From NCBI GenBank assembly GCA_051530055.1, contig CM121342.1, positions 12,462,001-12,526,000 on the forward strand: 64,000 bases of DNA, given 5' to 3'. This stretch comes from Neoechinorhynchus agilis (lineage: Eukaryota > Acanthocephala). A model generated the notes under the pieces. It saw only the letters and a list, made by a program, of their open reading frames with translations. It was not told the DNA's origin and did not search any database. Below are positions 48,869 to 59,439 of this stretch, piece by piece (the first letter of the stretch is position 1; each line of letters begins with the position of its first letter). A program made the translations under genes and the position numbers.

Positions 48869-51090
48869 TCATGGTAGCAACACCCTATGGACTCTACATA
48901 TATACTAGAATGCCATTCGGCATCAAGAATGCTCCAAAACTTTTCCAGAGATTTATTGATGGGGCTATAAAGAATATTCCCAATGTGGGGGCTTATATCG
49001 ACGATATAATTTGGTCAGGAGCATTTAAAAAATTTGCATTGCGTAATGGAACGACTGCAGGCAGTTGGGATGCGAATCGAGGCAAAGAAATGTAAGATTT
49101 GGCAAACTAGTGTTGAATATTTGGGACATCGTATTGAAGGCAGAAAAATTCAGCCGACGAGAAAAAAAGTTATGGATTTGGTGAACGCTCCACCTCCACG
49201 AAATGTAAAGGATTTGAAAAGCTTTCTAGGAATGATTAATTTTCAGGAAAGATACATCCCTAACTTGCACTCCATATGTGCGCCGCTGCATACTTTGACT
49301 CGAAAGGGTATAAGATATAGATGAGAAAGAGACACGATTGCCTGTTTGTTATGCTTCGAGAGTTTTGAGCAAAGCCGAGAAGAACTATGCGACAATAGAT
49401 AAAGAGGCAGTAGCCGTTATTTTCGCACTAAAAAGGTTCCACATGTATATATTCGGTACACAATTCCGATTGGAAACCGATCACAAACCACTTGAATACA
49501 TTTTTGGTAATAAGCGAGAGTTATCTAAGATAACGAGTCAGAGGCTGGCACGATGGGTTACGATATTGGGTCAGTATGATTATACGATTCAAGCGATCAA
49601 AGGGGTAAATAACGTGATTGCCGATTGTTTATCGAGACTGGCCGCAAAAGATGATGCCGAAAAATTAGCGAGGAGCGATCCTGAAATAGATATGATAAAG
49701 GAAATAAAGATCGATAGAATCGAGTTATCCGAAACAGTAATTCGAGAGGAAACGAGCAAAGACCAGCAGTTAAAGCGGATCAGACGATATATTCGATACG
49801 GCTGGCCTAAATTAGTGAAATCTGAAGATGCAACCATGTTCAGGAGAACAGAGGAGATAAGCGATTCTAAAGGTATCCTAATGTTACTCGACCGAATGGT
49901 CATACCTGCAAAGTTAATAGCGTCCTGAATATACTTTACGAAGATCATCCAGGTCGAGACGCAATGGTCGCGTTGGCAAGACATTATGTATACTGACCAA
50001 ATATAGACGCTGATGTTAAAAGAAAAGTAAGTCTTTGCGACGCGTGCCAGCGAGGTCGACAGAATAACCAAGAATTACCTTTAATAATGTGGGACTGGCC
50101 TGGTAAGCCGTGGCATCGATTGCATATAGACTTAGCTGGACCAGTTCGAGGAAACAGTTTCCTAGTGTGTGTGTCGATGCTTGCACAAAATAGCCAGAGG
50201 TGTGGAAGATGGAAAAAGAAACGACGACCAGGAGCATTCTAGTGAAACTCGAAGTGTTTTGCACGATTTGGAGTGCCACATTCGATCGTCTCTGACAACG
50301 GACCGCAATTTATATCAAATGAGTTCCGAAACTTCTGCAGAAAGCATCAAATCAAGCACATAAGATCGAGTCCCTACCATTCCCCCCAACGGATTGGCCG
50401 AAAGGTTCATTGGAACATTAAAAAGAAGAACCGAAGGTTTGAGAACAAATTAAAGCACTGTACTGGAGTTTTTGCAGGCACATCGAAGTACACCTCATGT
50501 GTCGACTGGAGTTGAACCAGCGAAAATAATGACAGGTAGACGACTACGAACGATGCTCGACAATGTTAAACCGTCTATGCAAGGTCGAATGGAAGATCGA
50601 AACAAGAAACATGAACAAGATTCGTGGGAGAATAGAACAATGCGTGTTTTCGGAGAAAGTGAACCGGTATGGTACAAGAGGAATAAAGAAGATAATTGGA
50701 TGAAGGGAAGGATAAAGAAAATGAATAGTCCGGTGTCTTATACAATAACCGGAAACCACGGAGGAGAGCGACGATGTCATGGTGACTATATCCGAAAACG
50801 AGAAATCTCAATGAGCAAAGAAGAGCAAGAAGTAGGTAAGTGCGACAAGACTCGAGAAATCGACGAATCCAAGGTCAAAGAAGAACCAAAGATTACAAGC
50901 GAGGAACAAAACGAACCGGAACCAGCGGAATTGAGACGCGGGACACCAATACGAAGACAAACCATCAGACTTTTCGATGAGTACTTGGGTCGCAGAGGGG
51001 AAGGAGATGTGGTAGAACGTCAGTGATACGCATAGTACGATCGATAGTGTGTAGTGCATGTACGTTTGAACATTGTGGTTTGACACTTAG
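48868..51090 (+). mobile_element. Ty3/Gypsy fossil, partial (reverse transcriptase to integrase)
   Basis: Plus strand: reverse transcriptase part (PYGLYIYTRMPFGIKNAPKL, YIDDIIWSG), RNase H (CYASRVLSKAEKNYATIDKE, LETDHKPLEYIFG), then an integrase with zinc-finger, core and C-terminal parts to 51026. Family Ty3/Gypsy; different from the element at 18.8 kb. The 5' part is absent, its edge being the junction with LINE-B, and no LTR pair is visible. Broken in several places. Age cannot be estimated without LTRs. Confidence 0.8.
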
Positions 51091-51099
51091 GAACGGATA

Positions 51100-54000
51100 A
51101 TTGGTCACTCCATGCGCAATTTTCGTTGTAACGAAAAAAGCGTTGTTTCTGGTGATTTCCTTTCGCGACCTCCCGATCCTCCTGATGATCGTGGAGGTTT
51201 GGATGTCGGTGGTTCACTAAGCTCTAACAACTTGCGAATTCCAATGTCCTTGGAGAAGCGAGAGCAGTTGCTCTCTGATCTCCTGGTAAACAATTCCCAG
51301 TTGACATCGACAAAGCAACAATTTCCAAAATCAAATTCTCGAAATTACTTTTCTTTACATTCACCACCTCCCACCAAATTCCAGCTTTTGTCCTTCCTCG
51401 ACCGTCGCCATCACGCTGGCAGCATTGCCCCGTTGTACTGCCAGCGAGATATTTTATCGAAGAAATAAGCCTGCTCTTGAGTCTCCGGTTGCCTCTCTCA
51501 ATTTCTTCGAGAGATCCTTGAGCAGAGAGAGTGCCGAGCTGCCGAGCGCTCCATACGTCTCTACCCCAAAGGGGACAAAATAGTGAGCCCTCGATAGCTG
51601 CATATATTTTCGTACCTTCCTCCCTTCCGCTGCACTGGCGGCACCACCGGCGATTTCGAGGGAGTAGGGGATGTTGCTGGCTGCGAGGGTGTCCACACAC
51701 GTGGCGTCCCAGAGAAGGCATTTGCCCTCCCGCCACGGCAAGACCGAAATTCCATCGGGCCTACGGCCGTCTAGTCTGCAGAGGTGGGCGGGTTCCAGGA
51801 TGTTCGGGAAGTTCGCCGTTCTCAACGCCCGAGAAATTACGTTATTGATTTCAGAATGGCGTGAAAACCTTCCTGCTGACCTTCTGCAGACGAGACCGTG
51901 TCGCCCGAAAGCATCAACCAAAGACCCACATCGACAGCGATGGGGCGTGCATATCGGGAGACCGAGTCTTAAGGATACTGCGATCCTCGTCACCTCGTCA
52001 GTAAGAAGAGTTCCCACAGATGCCAGAGGAACAGCCTCCAACCACGCCCCAGATTCTCGTGTTGAAACTGCCAACAGTCTAGCTCGGACGACCCCATCGC
52101 GAGAACCTGAAAGAAGAGAGCTGTGAGCTCTCGCGACAAGAGGTCCGTCCCAGATCGACTGTCTGAGGCCATTCACGGGAACTTGGTTAGCGCCTGTCTG
52201 CTGGCACCATTCCTCAACCGCCACCACGAAATCCCGGTCAAGACAAAACTTTTCTTTCAAAATGTTCTTCGAGACTGGTAGGCTCCCCTCAAACGATCCA
52301 AGAAAGGCCGGCAAAGCAAGGTCGACTAGTGCCCGAATTCCCAATCCCCCAGATGACACAGGCAAAGAAGCTTGTCGCCACGCCTCATCTGAGAGCTGGA
52401 CATTTAAAATACGCTCGAGGCAAGCCCTCACCTTATTGTAGAGCGTTGCCAATCCTTACCGACAAAAAGACGGCCTTTCATAGCCATTTTTAAATCCAAA
52501 CCTATCCTTCCCAAACAAATCATGTACGACCAAGCAGTAAGTCCGTGGACTCGGACCTCCAAGAACGATGGTATTAAAAGGATCGATCACATATTACGCC
52601 GGCAATCTACGAATCTACCTGACTTCACACAATTGGTTGGATCACTTTGTCAAGTTTTCGAAATCTAACCTCCCTAAAGAAGTCTACGATATTACGTCCA
52701 GTTCTCAAAAAGTTCAATTTCTAGTTAAAGGTGTTGAACCTTCTCTCAGCAAACAAGAACGGAACGAGTTCGAACAAACTTTTGGATGCAATATAAAGTT
52801 CTAAACTCAAGAAGGACGGGCCAACCTATTCCTATTGCCATGGTAGAAGGACAATGGAATGTGCGTGATGAATTATGTTCTCAACAATTTTGCTCCTTCA
52901 ACTGCTTCGAAATTAACTTCGTGATGAAATAAAACTATGAGCAAGATGATTTCATCTTTCCGCAATGCAATATCTGTCAGCAATGGGGCCATTGGTGCCA
53001 ACGCTGCCCCAATCCTTCTCACAAAAAAATGTTGTCACTGTGGGGATTCCTCTCACGGTTCGGATCAATGTACCAATTCAAATAAACATTGCTCAAATTG
53101 TCAAGGACAGCATTCGTCTTTTTACAAAGGATGCCCACAATTCAAAAATTACTGGGCCTGGGCTCAGAATTCTCGTATTAACGCCGTGGAAAAAGCTCAT
53201 TACTACAACTAAGCAAGTAGCGCCTAAACTCAATTCATTGCTTCCAAGACCCTCCTTTCGACAAGACGCCAACTCTAACTTCTCAGGATTTTCCGGTAAA
53301 GTGCCCTCTACTCAAGTGGTAACCATGGAGGTGTTAGAGAGCAAATTAGATGAAGCTTGTAACAAGATTCTAATGATTATGCAAGCTCGTTTTACGGAGG
53401 CAATGCTGGCTTTTGAAACAAAGATGAGCGTCTTAATTGATAAGTTAATGAACATTCAGACTATTTTTTCCTCGTGTTTACCAGAACAAAGCTCTGCAAA
53501 ACTCAAAAGAGCGAATGTGTCTGGCGAGGTTGCACGAGCAGCTAAAAAGCCGAATGGTGGCTCTCGCTCACAGCACGAGGATGATGTTGTAATGGATGAA
53601 GATCAATCAACTTCTGAATTCGTTGCAAGAGTAATTGAAACCCAATCCAGGCTGATCAACAACGGAACAGCCAATTTGATTTCAAATGTCAATGCGAAGA
53701 AACTTTGACTCGATGGCTCAGGAGAAGGTAGGCAATGTTAAGGTGTTGCAGTGGAACTGTGGGGGTGCGACCAACCTTTTTCAGCTCACTCGATATTTAC
53801 CAGGAATATCCATAGCTCTAATTCAAGAGTCAAAAAGCGTTTTTAATTTAGAGCAACTATATGTTCATCTAGCCCTTTTAAAGTTTTCGGTTTTTACATC
53901 TTTCGTTCATCCTCCCTATGGACTTGCCACACAAGGCCAAATTTCCATTTCTCAATCTTCCCTTGTTCCCTCACTGATCATGTCCTATTCCTCTGAGGAA

Positions 54001-56150
54001 TTGTCTTACAGTATTTTTAAAATACTTTTCAAAAAGAACTATCTCTCTTGCGGTAAAAGACAAAATCAAATGGCTCCTAGGGGCTAACATCGATCTTATT
54101 GTGGGAGATTTTAATGATCCATCCTTTAAATGGTCTCGGGCCATTGTTAACGCTATCAATCCTTCCCATTCTCTTATCATGCCTAACAATCCTTCCTTTC
54201 ACAATATGTCTACCAACAAACACTCCTTTTTGGATCTAGTAATATTAAAGAAAATTTTAAACCTTTCAATCGAATATGATCGCCAAGTCTCCAATTTTGT
54301 CCTCTTAGGACACGACATCTTGATTTGGTACATTGGTCCCTTTGACAAGCTGCGCAAAGTGTATCACTTATCCCTTTTAAATTTACCGCTTTTTCGGCTA
54401 GTTTGCGAGAAAATTTTCTTACACTTAGGTTCTGATTGCAAGTTGTCAGATATTTTACCTTTAGCAAACTCCTTAGTTAATAAAGCCGCTAATTCTTTCT
54501 TATGTCACACCCTTAAAACCTTCTCTCGCCCTTATGTGAGCCGATCACTTCGTTTTCTTGGACACCAACTCTTTGTAGCCCAACGCGCTGGGGATACCAT
54601 TCTATGCAAACCCTATCAAGTTTTCTATGGGCTGCCCGTTGTCGACAGCGACAACGAAGGGATGCTGATTTTCTTGCTACACTCAATCCTTACTCTTAAA
54701 ACTGGTGGCGTACCTTTTCTAATAAGGGTAAAGTACCTTGGAGATAAAAAAATTACGGCTTGGTTAAAATCCTCGACTTTCGAGGATATTCTTACTCAAA
54801 CTTTTGACTCCAATTCAGCCCGTCAATTTGTTTTCGTAAGCTAATACGTAATCGTACTGATATCTCTTTAAATGACATTCTCGAAGTTTGGTCCACAAAT
54901 CCGAAATTGGGTTCGGCTAACGGCTACCCCGGGACGAAAATTTTCACCTTGCTTCCTAGGGACTGCATAATCCTCTTTGCAAAGGCTATACTATGCTGTT
55001 CGCCATACGCGTGGAGGGATATCAATGTTTCTGGACGCATTTTCTTGGTCAAAAATGGCAGGAAGGCTATTGTTGAACCAAAGAACGTTCGTCCAATCTC
55101 GCTTCAAAATCCTCTAGTTAGCATATATGAACGCACCCTTGCAAATAGGTTGAGATCTTTCATTAATGAACATAATTGCATCTCTCCGAACTGTCATGGC
55201 TTTCTAAAAGGGAAATCAGTTAATTCTGCCCTTGCAGAGGTTTACTCCAATTTTTCCTGCTCTAACCAGCCCATGCGAGCCATTCTTGCCGTGGACATTT
55301 CTCAAACTTTTGATAAGATTTCTCTTTCTTTTATTATTGAAATGCTTGAATTTTTCAGTCTATCTCACAATTTAATAACACGTATCCACAATATTTTATT
55401 TGCAAAATCCTTTTACTACGAAGACGACGCCTCAAAGACACTTTACTACCCGTCCAATGGTGTTCCGCAGGGGTCGCCTCGGTCACCCATTCCTTTCCTT
55501 ATGGCATCACAATACTTGATTCAGAATTTTAAAGTTCGGGCCTCGCTCACCTGCTACGCGGATGATTTTACTTTTGTCATCTCCACTCACAGAGCAGCTA
55601 GAATGAAACTCCTGATTGAGCAATGTATTGATTTTCTTAACTCCTTTTTACCTAAAATGAACTTATCGTTGAATAAGTCGAAATGTTTACGCATTTTTAA
55701 AGTTCGCTCAAGCAGAATTATGAAAGATTTAAAATCCTTTTTCAACAATTTAATGAACAACCCTGACACCTCTTCTTCAGGTTTTACGAATACACCCCTT
55801 AAAATTAAAATATTGGGTCACACCTTTACTGCTAATCTCTCGCCTAGACTAGATTTGAATAAAATGAAAAAATGATCACTTTAGCATCGAAAAAGACGAA
55901 GCGCGCCGTTACTCTCGGGTTAAACGCTAATCAATGGCAAACTATTTATAAAAGCTGGAGCATTCCTGGCCTGGTCTTTTTCTCTCGAGGTCGCCCCCCG
56001 GAACAAGAAGCTTTACTCATCAAAACGTTCTGCGGTAACCTTATTACCCTGTCTTTCTCCTGGTCCGGAGAATTGAGGATCTTCTGCAACAGTAGACTTA
56101 TGAGATGGTCTAGTTGAACGATACTGATTAGTTGTTTTGGTTTTTTTTCT
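51100..56150 (+). mobile_element. LINE family A, copy 3 (most complete; contains a nested LINE)
   Basis: ORF1 starts at 51112 (MRNFRCNEKSVVSG, SRPPDPPDDRGGLDVGG), is interrupted by an insertion at about 51345-52560, resumes at 52568 (YDITSSSQKVQFLVKGVEP), and carries knuckles CCHCG..C and CSNCQGQHSSFYKGCP plus a coiled-coil-like and acidic end (to 53708). ORF2 starts at about 53712 (VLQWNCGGATNLFQLTRYLP, IQESKS): an endonuclease in two frames with GDFND and GHDI motifs, then RT from about 54900 (VRPISLQNPLVSIYERTLA, GFLKGKSVNSALAEV, GVPQGSPRSP, CYADDF) and a C-terminal region to about 56117. The RT frame is long and YADD is intact; stops remain elsewhere, so it is inactive but the youngest-looking of the three LINE-A copies. 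ORF1 and ORF2 are adjacent, the usual arrangement. Confidence 0.85.
51345..52560 (-). mobile_element. RLE-LINE 3' fragment 2, nested in LINE-A copy 3
   Basis: The minus-strand frame 51454-52452 reads through the post-RT region (SGGLGIRALVDLALPAFLGS) into the restriction-like endonuclease: CRCGSLVDAFGRHGLVC knuckle, RHSEINNVISRAL, RRPDGISV followed 12-14 residues on by the Asp of LLWDATC, the Lys of RKVRKY, and YFVPFGVETYGALG. All expected catalytic positions (PD...D...K) are visible. It interrupts LINE-A ORF1, so it inserted later than LINE-A copy 3. Confidence 0.75.
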
Positions 56151-56283
56151 CATACTGCCACATGATGAATAAATCTGTATTATTAACACTTAGAAAAAAA
56201 CATAGAGTTAGTAGAAGCATTCCGGCATCACCAACAAACGCTACCATGGATAAAAATCTCGGATAAAAACAATTAAAAAATAA
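56151..56283. other. LINE-A 3' flank
   Basis: Short AT-rich stretch, probably LINE-A 3'UTR, ending at the edge of Tudor copy B. Confidence 0.4.
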
Positions 56284-58436
56284 ACAGTGTCGAAAAAATC
56301 TAGAATCGAGTTTACCAGCGTCCGCAAGTGGTCGCGACGTTTGCTGATCAGAATATGATTTAAAAAACTGGATGCCCGAACTCTGCCAGGACGAACAAAG
56401 AAAAAAGTAAAAAGAAAGGTGGTACAAAATCAGAATTGGTGCAGAAGGAACTCGATAGGAAAAATACAGAGAAAGGGATTTTCGAGAATTTGGATGCTAT
56501 ACTTCTAGAATTAAAATAGCTGATTAAACATGAACAGTGGAACGCTATTGTAAACAACAGCGCGTGTGCTTTATTTTCTCTTTTTCTGTGCAAATTCTTT
56601 TGCTAATCAACCACTTTCCATTAAATACACAACCTTTTGCACTAATAATGAAGTTTTTAGAATTAAGACGAGCGACTAACGTCGTCAAAGTCACCGATCC
56701 TAGTGAATTTTATGTCCGCCGGAAAGATCAACCTTTGGCATACAAAAATTTTCGCAATCAGCTACAAGAATCTTACAAATACGAAAATGAATATCCTCCT
56801 AAGTGTAAACACTTTGGTTTCTTTTCCTGTGTAACATATTCACAAAAAGATGAATTATGGTACCGCGCTATTATTGGCGCCGAAAATTCATATTCAGTTA
56901 CAGTACCGGCATTTATAGTGGACGAAGGTCGTACTGAAACCGCCCCACTGTCAAGTATTCAGCCGCTAAAGAATAAATTCTGCCAAATTCCAAGATTCGC
57001 ATCAAAGTGCAAACTTCTGGGCATCAAACCGCTTCAAAATGAGAATGAAGAAAAGAAATGGTAAAAAGATGTAGTGAACAGTTTTCAATTAGCAGTAAAC
57101 CACGGAACACTTCTTGGTTCATTATTAAAAGTCAACGATAAGGAAGGTTGTTTTGAAGTAACTTTAAAAGACTTACAGATTCAAGAATATGTTGGCAACA
57201 ATCTTCTTAAATCGAATCTCGTGAAAGCACCCAATGAGCAACTTTCATGTTTTATTCCGCTTGAGCTTGAAATGGACATATAATAAATGACCTGGAGAAA
57301 AGAAATCCGTTTACCCGCGAAGATATGACCGGAGAAACCGTCGAGTGTATTATCACGGCTCTTAGCTTGATTAATTCGGGATACGTTCAAGAATATTCAA
57401 AACCGGCACCCTACACAAGCTTGAAAAAGAGTTACAGGACACCATTGAGAAAGACACATCAGTCGATTTGGATTTCCAAAACGGCGATCAGTGAGTCTTC
57501 ACGGAATCGATTCCGTCTTCTCCTAGACATTCCACCCGCAACCCCATATAGCGATGAAAGCCATGGCAAAACGGCGTACTTGGGCAGCAAACTCTCGCAA
57601 CAAATTCTCCTACAACTCGAAAAGTCCTTTGATTACACTAATTATGGTCACGATAAAGAACTTCTCGAAAAGACAATAACTTGGAAGATTACGTTTAAAA
57701 AAACATACTCACGTGCGCGAACTCTCGCAACAAATTCTCCTACAACTCGAAAAGTCCTTTGATTACACTAATTATGGCCACGATAAAGAACTTCTCGAAA
57801 AGGCAATAACTTGGAAGATTACGTTTAAAAAAACATACTCACGTGCATTGGGCCGCAAAGACGCTACCACACTTCTTCGGCACGAATGTAAAAATCTAAC
57901 ACCAGCTCCACGATAGCTCGAATCATTGGAGAATAAAAAAGAGCGACGTGGGGAACGGCAATGCAGCTATAGATAGCGGATGGCGATTTGGAAAACACAA
58001 AAACGACAGAATTCTATTCCGTTTGTGAATTTGGCGCACATTTAAATTTTAGGCGTAATTTTTTTTAATCGAAAAAATTGATTTGTAAAAGGTAGTAATG
58101 TAATCTGCGTGTTCAAAGTCTTTAAAAAAAGAAGCGATTTTATTCGTTTCAAAACATGGCCGAAACCGCAGCCGAAGGATCATTAAGTCTTCCACCATTT
58201 TATGGATAAGAAATGCAGCGGACTTTTTGCCGCAGCCGCAATCGTAATCAATTAATTTTTGACGGAACGAACATTGAATTATTTTTTAATGTGCCACTCA
58301 AGGAAAAATAGTTCATGAATTATCTACTGATTTCGCAATAAAACAGAAAGCGACCGTATTCTGCTCGTTCGTTTGTGATGCTTCAGTTTTTCATTATTGA
58401 AGGCGAAAAGATGCGAAGTCCAAAACACTTTTTGCA
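56284..58436 (+). pseudogene. Tudor-domain protein gene, copy B (less decayed)
   Basis: A possible intron (about 56563-56660, GTGTGC...TTTTTAG) precedes RRATNVVKVTDPSEFYVRRK, the usual start of an extended Tudor domain. It continues FGFFSCVTYSQKDELWYRAI, FIVDEGRTETAPLSSIQPL and FASKCKLLGIKP to a stop at 57064; after it FQLAVNHGTLLGSLLK and GCFEVTLKDLQIQEYVG give SN-like strands, and 57325 onward begins a second Tudor-like unit. The VDYG aromatic of the binding cage is VDEG here, so methyl-arginine binding may be altered. Stops at 57062 and near 57282 and a 126-bp internal tandem duplication (about 57593-57839) break it. Probably a germline Tudor gene duplicated into repeat-rich DNA. It is collinear with copy A and shows the uninterrupted CAGTGTCGAAAAAA site where copy A has the LTR derivative. 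Confidence 0.65.
57593..57839 (+). repeat. 126-bp tandem duplication inside Tudor copy B
   Basis: The stretch from CTCTCGCAACAAATTCTCCT to TTAAAAAAACATACTCACGT occurs twice in a row with two or three differences; copy A has it once. The duplication is in frame. Confidence 0.8.
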
Positions 58437-58866
58437 ATAAAGTCAATGTTACATTCAGCGCTTACCCTTTAAAAAAATTGCGATTAATTTCCAAAATTTA
58501 CTCAAATGCTCGTGAATTATCTGCTCCTTTTGAAAAATTAACAAGCAAGAAAACAGAAAGCGACTGTATTCTATTCAGTCGTTTGTGATGCTTCAGTTTT
58601 ATCGTTATTGATGGCGAAAAGATGTGATGTTCAAAATGCTTTTTGCAATAAAGTCAATGTTACATTCAGCGCTTACCATTTAAAAAAATAGCGATTAATT
58701 TCCAAAATTTACTCAAATGCTCGTGAATTATCTGCTCCTTTTGAAAAATTAACAAGCAAGAAAACAGAAAGCGACTGTATTCTATTCAGTCGTTTGTGAT
58801 GCTTCAGTTTTATCGTTATTGATGGCGAAAAGATGTGATGTTCAAAATGCTTTTCGCAATAAAGTC
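58380..58866 (+). repeat. 210-bp tandem repeat
   Basis: GCTTCAGTTTT starts at 58380, 58590 and 58801, giving a period of about 210 bp and about 2.3 units. The unit derives from the 3' end of the Tudor copy, present once in copy A. Noncoding. Confidence 0.8.
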
Positions 58867-58867
58867 A

Positions 58868-59395
58868 ATGCAGCAAGAGATGTTATCTTGCCCATACTGA
58901 GAACCTCTGGCCACTTCGAGTTGGCATCTACCACCACTAACCACATTTTGCTTTGACTTGGACCCGCTAGATCAATGTGTATCCTATCCCACAGTCTGCT
59001 AGAAAGTGGCCATGTACCTGGTACCGCTTTTGTTATGGCAGGTCTACATTCCTGGCATTGCTGTCACAATCCCACGAATTTTTCAAGATCTGCGTCGATT
59101 CCAGGTCACCATATGTGATATCTTGCTAACGACTTCATTCCTGATATCCCAGAGTGACCAGTGTGCAGATAGGATAGAACGCTATTTCGAAGAGTTTGGA
59201 ACAATGACTCTGCCTAGCCAGAGAATGATACCATTTTCTACCGCCAATTATAGCTTTCGGCTCTTGAATAGCAGCAACTCCTTCGACACTTTATCCAGCC
59301 ATCGGCATTTCACATAACGTTTGACTAGCATGAGTGTTGCTTCTTCCCTCGTTGCCTGTTGAAGCGATTCCACAGATAGATTAAATTCATCTAAG
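58868..59395 (-). mobile_element. Gypsy integrase fragment (LTR fossil)
   Basis: The minus strand reads a Gypsy-type integrase stretch: zinc-finger-like part, then TKAVPGTWPLSSRLWDRIHI, DLAGPSQSKMWLVVVDANSK and WPEVLSM. A fragment only, broken, of the common K02A2.6-like Gypsy type. Its ends are the 210-bp repeat and the satellite. Confidence 0.7.
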
Positions 59396-59439
59396 CTCGA
59401 TGTATAACATAATACTTTTATTTTTTGTCATAATGCAAA

